Of a stretch of 5,387 nucleotides of DNA, positions 1-5,310 are shown piece after piece; the first letter of the stretch is position 1; every line of letters starts with the position of its first letter. A model generated the notes under the pieces. That model did not search any database, was not told the origin of the DNA, and saw nothing but the letters and a program-made list of their open reading frames with translations. The DNA comes from Oscillospiraceae bacterium (GTDB lineage Bacteria > Bacillota > Clostridia > Oscillospirales > Oscillospiraceae). The DNA is taken from the NCBI GenBank assembly GCA_017378975.1, contig JAFNXT010000353.1, positions 1 to 5,387 on the forward strand, read 5' to 3'. The position numbers and the translations under genes were made by a program.

Positions 1-555
1 GCCCTGATGAACGCCAGCCTCACCGCCGAGCAGAAGGCCATGGTGGTGCCTTACGACACCTCCATGATGGATCCCGTGGTATCCGCACTGCCCTATAAGG
101 TCGGCATCTTCACCAGAGAGAACTCCAACTTCAAGCAACTCTACCCCTCCGTCTCCTTCGACGGTGCCTTCTCTCTGAACTACTACTGTACCCCCGCCAT
201 CCCCGTGGACGACGGTATCACCCTGTACTGGTGGGACGCTGACACCTATTCCTCCATCAGTCAGTTCAAGATCACCAACGCCACCGGCACGGCCCGGATG
301 GTCACCACCGGTGCCGGCGACCAGTACTGGGGACAGGTCCCCAACATCGCGGCGCAGGATATGGATAAGACCTATTACGTTTCCTGCGTCTTCACCTCAG
401 GCGGTAAGACCGTGACCACCGGTATCATCTCCTATTCTCTGGGCAAATACTGCTCCACCAAGGCCGCTACCGACGGTGATGCTCAGCAGGCCTTCGCCAA
501 GGCCACCGCAGTCTACGGCTACTACGCCAAGGAATATTTCGCCCTGTTCGCATGA
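1..555 (+). CDS. C-terminal part of a large secreted/cell-surface protein (5' partial)
   Basis: The reading frame is open from the first base, with Ala-Leu codons before the first Met at position 7, and no Shine-Dalgarno site is visible. The gene therefore almost certainly starts outside the window. The visible 184 residues begin with a segment reading MNASLTAEQKAM. A beta-rich, Tyr/Trp/Thr-rich stretch of about 130 residues follows, and the end is helical (AVYGYYAKEYFALFA). From memory of the family, many large Ruminococcaceae and Lachnospiraceae surface proteins have this tail: a helix ending in a YG-AA-YF-like motif, then an 'LT-EQK' segment, a beta-sandwich, and a second helix ending in a Y-x3-A-x2-YF-like motif. 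The protein ends here without an LPXTG sorting signal or a hydrophobic anchor, so any attachment would lie upstream. No enzymatic residue can be assigned. The function of the whole protein is unknown. A strong terminator follows 9 bases after the stop. Confidence 0.72.
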   Translation, partial: ALMNASLTAEQKAMVVPYDTSMMDPVVSALPYKVGIFTRENSNFKQLYPSVSFDGAFSLNYYCTPAIPVDDGITLYWWDADTYSSISQFKITNATGTARMVTTGAGDQYWGQVPNIAAQDMDKTYYVSCVFTSGGKTVTTGIISYSLGKYCSTKAATDGDAQQAFAKATAVYGYYAKEYFALFA

Positions 556-563
556 CCCAAATC

Positions 564-610
564 AACGGACCCGTCCGGCACAGCACCGGACGGGTCCGTT
601 TATTTTATTT
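564..610 (+). terminator. Rho-independent terminator of the surface-protein gene
   Basis: The arms 564-578 and 586-600 form a perfect 15-bp, GC-rich stem with a 7-base loop. They are followed by the T-rich run TATTTTATTT (601-610). It starts 9 bases after the TGA stop at 553-555. The last bases of the T-tract overlap the -35 element of the next promoter. Confidence 0.93.
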
Positions 611-637
611 GATTTGATCCCCGGATCGTAGTATAAT
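609..637 (+). promoter_or_regulatory. Sigma-A type promoter of the deacylase-methyltransferase operon
   Basis: A -35 element TTGATT (609-614) and a perfect -10 TATAAT (632-637) are separated by exactly 17 bases. Transcription would start near 644, giving a leader of about 24 bases that carries only the ribosome binding site. No operator, riboswitch or leader peptide is visible, so expression is probably constitutive. This is an inference from sequence match alone. Confidence 0.82.
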
Positions 638-667
638 AAGGAAAAACCACGAAAGAAGGTATCTCCT

Positions 668-1210
668 ATGCAGCTTTCTCAGGGCCGCCCTGCCGATCTT
701 GGCGGCCGTTTAGACAAGGAGCTCCGCACCTACGACTTTCTGGACCGTCTCGGCATCTCCTACGGCCGGGTGGACCACGAAGCCGCCATGACCATGGAAG
801 CCTGTGTGGCCATCGATCAGGTGCTGGGCACCACCATGTGCAAAAACCTCCTGCTGTGCAACCGCCAGTGTACCGACTTCTACCTCCTGCTCCTGCCCGG
901 TGATAAACCCTTCAAGACCAGCATCCTGTCCAAACAGATCGGCACCTCCCGACTGTCCTTCGCTGACGGCGAGTATATGGAGCGATTCCTTGACATCACC
1001 CCGGGCTCCCTCAGCGTCCTTGGGCTCATGAACGATTGGGAGCATCATGTCCGCCTGCTGATCGACCGGGAGCTTCTGGATAGTCAGATGATCGGCTGTC
1101 ACCCCTGTGTCAACACCGCCAGCCTGAGCCTGTCCACCCGGGACCTGATCGATACCATCCTCCCGGCCACCGCCCACGACTACACCGTGGTGGACCTTCC
1201 GAGGGCTTGA
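668..1210 (+). CDS. Prolyl-tRNA editing-type deacylase (ProXp-ala/PrdX, YbaK/EbsC family)
   Basis: The 180-residue product matches the single-domain YbaK/ProX fold of trans-editing aminoacyl-tRNA deacylases. Visible family landmarks are CKNLLL at residues 58-63, LSFAD at 96-100, PGSLSVLGLMND at 112-123 and HPCVNTASL at 145-153. By analogy with YbaK and ProXp-ala, Lys59 in the KNL motif is the expected catalytic-site lysine. Known members of the ProXp-ala branch hydrolyse alanine mis-attached to tRNA-Pro in the cytosol, backing up prolyl-tRNA synthetase. The exact substrate here is inferred. AGAAGG at 654-659 lies 8 bases before the ATG and supports the start. The length is close to the usual 160-180 residues. 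It is the first gene of an operon with an RNA methyltransferase. Six cysteines are present, including a C-x3-C (64, 68) and a C-x2-C (144, 147). Some clostridial relatives seem to share these, so I do not read them as proof of metal binding. Confidence 0.88.
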   Translation: MQLSQGRPADLGGRLDKELRTYDFLDRLGISYGRVDHEAAMTMEACVAIDQVLGTTMCKNLLLCNRQCTDFYLLLLPGDKPFKTSILSKQIGTSRLSFADGEYMERFLDITPGSLSVLGLMNDWEHHVRLLIDRELLDSQMIGCHPCVNTASLSLSTRDLIDTILPATAHDYTVVDLPRA

Positions 1211-1211
1211 C

Positions 1212-2039
1212 ATGGCAGATATCATCGAGATCACCGACTTCTCCGATCCGGCGCTGGACGTCTACGCCCGACTCACGGAAGCCCAACTCCTGAACCGCTT
1301 CGAGCCTGCCAAGGCCATGTTCATCGCCGAAAGTCCCAAAGTGATCCAGCGTGCGCTGGACGGTGGCTACAAACCGGTATCGCTCCTCATGGAACGCAAA
1401 GACATCGACGGTGCCGCCAAAGAGATCATCGCCCAGTGCGGTGATATCCCGCTCTACACCGCCGACCGGGACGTGCTGTGCCAGCTCACAGGCTTCCAAC
1501 TCACCCGTGGTGTCCTGTGCGCCATGGGCCGCCCTCCCCTGCCCTCTGTGGAGGAAGTGCTCTCCGGTGCCCAGCGGATCGCCATCCTTGAGAACGTCCA
1601 GAACCCCACCAACGTTGGCGCGATCTTCCGCTCCGCCGCCGCTCTCGGCATGGATGCGGTACTGCTGACCCCCGGCTCTTCGGACCCCCTGTACCGCCGC
1701 AGTGCCCGGGTCAGCATGGGCACCGTATTCCAGATCCCCTGGACCTTCCTTGGGGACTCCATCCATGACTGGCCGGAGCCCGGCATGCGTAAGCTCCGTG
1801 ACCTTGGCTTCAAGACCGCCGCCATGGCCCTCAGCGACGACTCCGTATCCATCGACGATCCCCGGCTGGCCGCGGAAGAGAAGCTGGCGGTGATCCTCGG
1901 AAGCGAAGGAGACGGGCTCACCGATACCACCATCGCCCAATGCGACTATACCGTGAAGATCCCCATGTACCATGGCGTAGACAGCCTGAACGTGGCCGCC
2001 GCCAGCGCCGTGGCCTTCTGGGAACTGCGAAAGAAATGA
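1212..2039 (+). CDS. SpoU/TrmH-family RNA 2'-O-ribose methyltransferase
   Basis: The 275-residue protein has an N-terminal substrate-binding-like domain (about residues 1-115) and a C-terminal SPOUT methyltransferase domain (about 120-272). All three SpoU motifs are clear. Motif 1 is ENVQNPTNVGAIFRSAAALG (127-146), with Asn134 and the catalytic-type Arg140. Motif 2 is ILGSEGDGL (228-236). Motif 3 is DSLNVAAASAVAFWEL (257-272). Motifs 2 and 3 build the trefoil knot that binds S-adenosylmethionine in this family. The enzyme should methylate a ribose 2'-OH in rRNA or tRNA in the cytosol. The two-domain layout resembles the RlmB/TsnR-like group, but the target nucleotide cannot be read from sequence. 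The ATG follows the upstream TGA after a single base. GAGGG (1201-1205), inside the end of the upstream gene, lies 6 bases before the start, so translational coupling with the deacylase is likely. Confidence 0.92.
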   Translation: MADIIEITDFSDPALDVYARLTEAQLLNRFEPAKAMFIAESPKVIQRALDGGYKPVSLLMERKDIDGAAKEIIAQCGDIPLYTADRDVLCQLTGFQLTRGVLCAMGRPPLPSVEEVLSGAQRIAILENVQNPTNVGAIFRSAAALGMDAVLLTPGSSDPLYRRSARVSMGTVFQIPWTFLGDSIHDWPEPGMRKLRDLGFKTAAMALSDDSVSIDDPRLAAEEKLAVILGSEGDGLTDTTIAQCDYTVKIPMYHGVDSLNVAAASAVAFWELRKK

Positions 2040-2049
2040 GGTAAAAAGT

Positions 2050-2502
2050 ATGGATCACAGCATCCACGCCGCCGAACTGTTTTTGGACGGCTATAACTGC
2101 GCGCAGGCCGTGGCAGTCGCTTATTGCGACCTCACCGGCCTGACCCCGGACTTCTCCGCCCGGATGGCATCCTCCTTCGGCGGCGGCATGGGCCGCCTCC
2201 GTGAGGTCTGCGGTGCCGTCAGCGGTATGTTCATGGTCGCAGGACTGCTCTACGGCTATACCAACACCACCGATGACACTGACAAAAAAGCCCACTACGC
2301 CCGTATCCAGGAGCTGGCCGCCCAATTCAAGTCCGAAGCCGGCAGTATCGTCTGTCGGGAGATCCTGAAAAATCCCCCCTCAGACCCGAACCCCACGCCC
2401 CGGACGCAGGAGTTCTACCAAAAGCGCCCCTGTGCCCGCATGGTGATCCTGGCCTGCCAGATCCTGGACCGCTACATCCAGGAGCATCCCATCGATACAT
2501 AA
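2050..2502 (+). CDS. C_GCAxxG_C_C family putative redox protein
   Basis: This 150-residue protein carries the spaced cysteine pattern of the C_GCAxxG_C_C family. Cys17 lies in YNCAQAV, Cys54 in EVCGAVSG after a glycine-rich SFGGGMGRL segment (42-50), Cys102 in VCREIL and Cys128 in RPCARM. Two further cysteines (26, 136) are outside the core pattern. The family is thought to be redox-active or metal-binding because of these cysteines, but no reaction is established as far as I know. No signal peptide is seen, although residues 53-69 are fairly hydrophobic. TGAGGT (2037-2042), which includes the stop codon of the methyltransferase gene, is a Shine-Dalgarno site 7 bases before the ATG. The intergenic gap is only 10 bases, so this is the last gene of the three-gene operon. 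Its link to the RNA-acting neighbours is unclear and may be only co-transcription. Confidence 0.88.
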   Translation: MDHSIHAAELFLDGYNCAQAVAVAYCDLTGLTPDFSARMASSFGGGMGRLREVCGAVSGMFMVAGLLYGYTNTTDDTDKKAHYARIQELAAQFKSEAGSIVCREILKNPPSDPNPTPRTQEFYQKRPCARMVILACQILDRYIQEHPIDT

Positions 2503-2558
2503 AAAGCTGTCATCTCGAGGAGGTCCTCTGGACCTCCTCGAGATGACAGCTTTTTATG
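2498..2558. terminator. Bidirectional terminator hairpin between convergent genes, 29-bp perfect stem
   Basis: Positions 2498-2526 pair without mismatch to 2530-2558 around a 3-base TCT loop. The outer part of the stem has A5 (2501-2505) facing T5 (2551-2555). The hairpin therefore reads as a GC-rich stem followed by a U-run from either strand, as expected for a shared terminator. It closes the plus-strand operon and the minus-strand amylase gene. Both stop codons lie inside it: TAA at 2500-2502 for the plus gene, and TAA read from 2556 to 2554 for the minus gene. These two triplets pair with each other in the stem. Confidence 0.95.
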
Positions 2559-3834
2559 CTCTTATCACGATCGGGGACCCATCGGTGCTGAGCCGACCGC
2601 CGTAGACCTCCACCGGATCTCCGGTGATCAGATCCTCATACTGCCCGTCCGGTAGCCACACCTCCACAAGGGACGCTTCTCCCCGGAGACTGAACACACC
2701 GATCAGCTTCTTGCCGTCCTTTTCATGGACCGCCAGCATCACATCTCTGGGAAGCGCCGTGACCTTGTACATACTGTCGGTGAAGATCGGATCTCTTTTG
2801 ATCTGGGCCAGCCGCCGCAGAAGGTCCGTATCGTCCCAGCCCGTGTTCCAGACCACGTCGTCCTTGTTGAACAGATCCGGCCGGTGGGCCACGCCCTTCT
2901 CCTGTCCGCCGAAGAGCATGGTCATGCCCTTCTGGAAGTAGAGGAAGGCCGTCCAGTTCAGCCGCATGGCGACCTCCGGGATCATCATGGCCGCCCGGGC
3001 CACGTCATGGTTCTCCAGATAACGAAGCTTCACGAAGTTTTCCGGATACATGCTCTCCTGCCTGTTCACCGCCTCGGCGTAAGCAGACAGGGGCACCTTC
3101 CCCTCCAGATAAGCCCGGAAGATCCCGTAGATATCGTAATCGTAGCAAAGATCGAAGACCTGATACATCTCGCAGTCGGAATGGGCCACCAGCCCCTGTC
3201 CACGAAGATACCGGATGAACTCCGGCTCGATCGACTCACTGAGCCACAGACAACCGGGCCGGATCTCCTCCACCGCTTCCCGTGCCTCCTTCCAGAAGGC
3301 CAGCGGCACCAGCGGTGCCACATCGCACCGGAACCCATCCACGATCTGGGCCCACTGCTTCAGCGTCCCGATCTGATAGTCCCACAGATCCCGGTTGGTG
3401 TAGTCCAGATCCACGATATCGGACCAGTCTCCCACATGATTGCCGAAGCTCCCGTCAGGCTTATGATAGAACCACTCCGGATGGTGCTCCACCAGCCAGG
3501 AATCCGGCGAGGTGTGGTTGTACACCACATCGATGATGCACTTCATGCCCAACGCGTGGATATCGTCCACCAGCGCCTTGAAGTCCTCCATGGTGCCGTA
3601 TTCCGGATTCACGGCCCGATAGTCCCGGATCGCATAGGGACTGCCTAAGGTCCCCTTCCGGGCCTTTTCCCCGATGGGATGGATCGGCATGAGCCAGATC
3701 ACATCCACACCCAGCCCCCGGATCCGTCCCAGATCCCGGCGAAGGGCCTGAAAGGTCCCCTCCGGCGTGTGGTTCCGCACATAAACGCTGTACATCACCT
3801 GATTTCGATAACTTTTGGGCGTAGAAACTGCCAT
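2554..3834 (-). CDS. GH13 alpha-amylase-family glycoside hydrolase, cytoplasmic
   Basis: The 426-residue product has the four conserved GH13 regions: DVVYNH (102-107); GFRCDVA (167-173), with nucleophile Asp171; WLSES (197-201), with acid/base Glu200; and ENHD (274-277), with Asp277. A (beta/alpha)8 barrel fills about residues 12-350, and a small beta C-terminal domain runs from about 355 to 426. It should cleave or rearrange alpha-1,4 (or alpha-1,6) glucosidic bonds in maltodextrin or glycogen-like glucans. The exact specificity is not readable. There is no signal peptide, so it is probably intracellular. I chose the ATG at 3834 because GGAGGT lies 6 bases upstream and the barrel begins soon after (NQVMYSVYVRNHT). 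In-frame ATGs at 3864 and 3861, with a weaker AAGG site, would add 10 or 9 residues but overlap the predicted -10 box. A longer 467-codon frame runs into the end of dnaA and lacks support. The gene lies 64 bases downstream of dnaA on the same strand. Confidence 0.93.
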   Translation of the reverse strand: MAVSTPKSYRNQVMYSVYVRNHTPEGTFQALRRDLGRIRGLGVDVIWLMPIHPIGEKARKGTLGSPYAIRDYRAVNPEYGTMEDFKALVDDIHALGMKCIIDVVYNHTSPDSWLVEHHPEWFYHKPDGSFGNHVGDWSDIVDLDYTNRDLWDYQIGTLKQWAQIVDGFRCDVAPLVPLAFWKEAREAVEEIRPGCLWLSESIEPEFIRYLRGQGLVAHSDCEMYQVFDLCYDYDIYGIFRAYLEGKVPLSAYAEAVNRQESMYPENFVKLRYLENHDVARAAMMIPEVAMRLNWTAFLYFQKGMTMLFGGQEKGVAHRPDLFNKDDVVWNTGWDDTDLLRRLAQIKRDPIFTDSMYKVTALPRDVMLAVHEKDGKKLIGVFSLRGEASLVEVWLPDGQYEDLITGDPVEVYGGRLSTDGSPIVIRA

Positions 3835-3840
3835 AAGAAG

Positions 3841-3846
3841 ACCTCC
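3841..3846 (-). promoter_or_regulatory. Ribosome binding site deciding the amylase start
   Basis: The minus strand reads GGAGGT here, 6 bases before the ATG at 3834. It is the strongest Shine-Dalgarno match near any of the possible in-frame starts and sets the start used for the amylase gene. Confidence 0.85.
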
Positions 3847-3859
3847 CGTTTTTTCTTCC

Positions 3860-3888
3860 ATCATATCACGATCACCTTCCCAATGCAA
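3860..3888 (-). promoter_or_regulatory. Sigma-A type promoter of the amylase gene
   Basis: On the minus strand, -35 TTGCAT (3888-3883) and -10 TATGAT (3865-3860) are separated by exactly 17 bases. The -35 begins about 10 bases past the dnaA stop codon. Transcription would start near 3853, leaving a leader of about 19 bases that carries the GGAGGT site. I see no hairpin terminator between dnaA and this promoter, so read-through from dnaA is also possible. No catabolite-response (cre) palindrome is evident. Confidence 0.75.
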
Positions 3889-3898
3889 GGGAGAAGCG

Positions 3899-5215
3899 TC
3901 ATGTGTTCGATTTGATGCTGGCCTCGATATCCTGCAGGACCGCCGCCAGCCTGCCACCGTCGGACTTCAGATCACTCTCCATTTTCTTCACGGCATGATG
4001 GACCGTCCCATGGTCCCGTCCGAAATACCGGCCGATATCCGGGAAGGACAGTTTGGTAAGGGACCGGATCAGATACATGGCCACCCGGCGTGGCTCAGCA
4101 ACGTTCCTGCTCCTCTGCTGGCTCATGATCTGCTTCTGCTCCACGCCGTAGTAACGGCAAACATAGCGAAGCACCGTATCCGCGTCGATCGGCGCCTCGG
4201 TCCCGGAGCTGCCCATATCCGCAAGGACCTGCGTGATATGCTCCACCGTCAGGGGCATATCCGACAGATCATGGAAGGCACGGATCTTATGGAGCCCACC
4301 TTCGATCTGCCGGACATCATCACACAGCTTGTGAGCGATATGCTCCACAGAAGCTTCATCCAGACCGAGCCCCAGCTTCTTCGCCTTATCCCGGACGATC
4401 AGAACACGGGTATCCGCATCCGGCGGCGTGATCTGCACCATGACCCCCACACCGAATCGACCTTTCAACCGGTCTTCCAATGTGGCCATATCACTGGGCC
4501 TGCGGTCCGATGTGATGACGATCTGCTTCCCATGCTCGTACAGATGGTTGAAGGTATGGAAAAATTCCTCCTGCGTGCTTTCCTTACCGGCGATGAACTG
4601 GATATCGTCCACCAAAAGCACATCCGCTTCCCGGTACCGCTTCTTGAAGCTCATGGTGCCGGAGGTCTGGATGGCACGGACCAGTTCATTGGTGAACTGC
4701 TCCCCTCTCACATAAACGAGCTTCTTTTCCGGGAACCTTTCTGCCACCGCATTGGCGATGGCGTAAAGCAAATGGGTCTTCCCCACGCCGGGGGCTCCGT
4801 ATAAGTATAAAGGGTCATAAACAGGATCCCCGGGATGCCGGGCAACGTGTATGGCTGCCCTCAGCGGGATCGGGTTCGATGTGCCGGCGATGAAGTTTTC
4901 GAAACTGAAATTAGGGTCACGGATCCACACAGGCCCTATGGCTTTCGTGTCACGATGCTCCTGTAATTCCGACCTTCCCCAGACCACCAGTTGGATGTCC
5001 CGCTTATACAGCTCCTTGAGCGCTTCTTCGATATATCTCTGACAGTTCCGGCGGATCTGCTCCCGTCTGAAATCAGAGGGGCTGCAGATGATCAGCTTGT
5101 CATCCTCCAACCCGATGATCTCGGCATCATCGAGCCACGTCGTGGTGATCAGTGCTCCAAGCTGTTCTTCCACATAACTGATGGCCCTGGCCCAGGCAAA
5201 CGCGGCTGAGTACAT
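3899..5215 (-). CDS. dnaA: Chromosomal replication initiator protein DnaA
   Basis: The 438-residue protein has the full DnaA layout. Domain I (about 1-80) is followed by a short linker (about 81-100), an AAA+ ATPase (about 101-325) and a helix-turn-helix domain IV (about 340-438). Key residues are Walker [10 protein letters not shown] (140-148), Walker B LLVDDIQF (200-207), sensor 1 ITSDRRPSD (234-242), the arginine-finger region EDRLKGRF (247-254) and the sensor 2 region VRQIEGG (301-307). The segment [19 protein letters not shown] is classic DnaA. DnaA-ATP binds DnaA boxes, opens oriC and often represses its own gene. The box-binding motif reads [11 protein letters not shown] (398-408), against the textbook FGGRDHTTV-HA. 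One Gly is missing, and Gly403 replaces the first Thr, the position of E. coli Thr435, which contacts DNA. The start is the ATG at 5215 with AAGGAG 8 bases upstream. A GTG at 5224 would add three residues but has poor spacing. dnaN does not follow; an amylase gene does. Confidence 0.97.
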   Translation of the reverse strand: MYSAAFAWARAISYVEEQLGALITTTWLDDAEIIGLEDDKLIICSPSDFRREQIRRNCQRYIEEALKELYKRDIQLVVWGRSELQEHRDTKAIGPVWIRDPNFSFENFIAGTSNPIPLRAAIHVARHPGDPVYDPLYLYGAPGVGKTHLLYAIANAVAERFPEKKLVYVRGEQFTNELVRAIQTSGTMSFKKRYREADVLLVDDIQFIAGKESTQEEFFHTFNHLYEHGKQIVITSDRRPSDMATLEDRLKGRFGVGVMVQITPPDADTRVLIVRDKAKKLGLGLDEASVEHIAHKLCDDVRQIEGGLHKIRAFHDLSDMPLTVEHITQVLADMGSSGTEAPIDADTVLRYVCRYYGVEQKQIMSQQRSRNVAEPRRVAMYLIRSLTKLSFPDIGRYFGRDHGTVHHAVKKMESDLKSDGGRLAAVLQDIEASIKSNT

Positions 5216-5223
5216 CCTCCTCA

Positions 5224-5229
5224 CTCCTT
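5224..5229 (-). promoter_or_regulatory. Ribosome binding site deciding the dnaA start
   Basis: The minus strand reads AAGGAG here, 8 bases before the ATG at 5215. A second purine block, GAGGAGG, directly touches that ATG and is too close to serve. The alternative GTG at 5224 overlaps the AAGGAG and has only a GAGGAA 3 bases ahead, so the ATG is preferred. Confidence 0.75.
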
Positions 5230-5253
5230 CCTCGCTCCATCATTGGGAACGTC

Positions 5254-5283
5254 ATTATACCAGAGCCCTCAGGTCCATGGCAA
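5254..5283 (-). promoter_or_regulatory. Promoter of dnaA with extended -10
   Basis: On the minus strand, -35 TTGCCA (5283-5278) and -10 TATAAT (5259-5254) are 18 bases apart. The -10 is preceded by TGG, giving an extended -10 (TGnTATAAT). Transcription would begin near 5247, about 31 bases before the ATG. Autoregulation by DnaA is common in the family, but no perfect DnaA box overlaps this promoter. Confidence 0.82.
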
Positions 5284-5301
5284 TATGGGAAATCGCCGTA
5301 A

Positions 5302-5310
5302 TTCTTCACA
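5302..5310 (+). promoter_or_regulatory. Possible imperfect DnaA box
   Basis: TTCTTCACA differs from the DnaA-box consensus TTATNCACA at one position and lies about 19 bases upstream of the dnaA -35 element. A single one-mismatch 9-mer is weak evidence. No perfect box is seen in the window. Confidence 0.25.

Noticed and set aside
144..1110. CxxC and CxxxC pairs in the deacylase (encoded within 668-1210) as a new metal-binding site
   Set aside because: The pairs are in a protein that otherwise fits the family, and I recall clostridial relatives with similar cysteines. Without a structure or alignment there is no case for a novel site.
1110..1973. Long open frame (287 codons) on the minus strand opposite the methyltransferase gene
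   Set aside because: It lies antisense to a gene with all three SpoU motifs, has no recognisable domain, and has the low-complexity Gly/Asp/Val-rich composition typical of antisense frames in GC-rich DNA.
2725..3648. Open frame (307 codons) on the plus strand opposite the amylase gene
   Set aside because: The minus-strand frame has all four GH13 catalytic regions. The plus frame is a compositional shadow with no domain.
3835..3957. N-terminal extension of the amylase by 41 residues into the end of dnaA
   Set aside because: The extension overlaps the dnaA stop and the predicted amylase promoter. Its sequence is Arg/Ser-rich and unlike GH13 N-termini, and a strong GGAGGT site marks the ATG at 3834.
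3815..4804. Long open frame (329 codons) on the plus strand opposite dnaA
   Set aside because: It covers the conserved AAA+ and DNA-binding coding sequence of dnaA in antisense. Its His/Arg/Pro-rich translation matches no family I know, and it spans the amylase promoter region.
5166..5174. TCTTCCACA inside the start of dnaA as a DnaA box
   Set aside because: It has two mismatches to TTATNCACA and lies inside coding sequence, so a chance match is likely.
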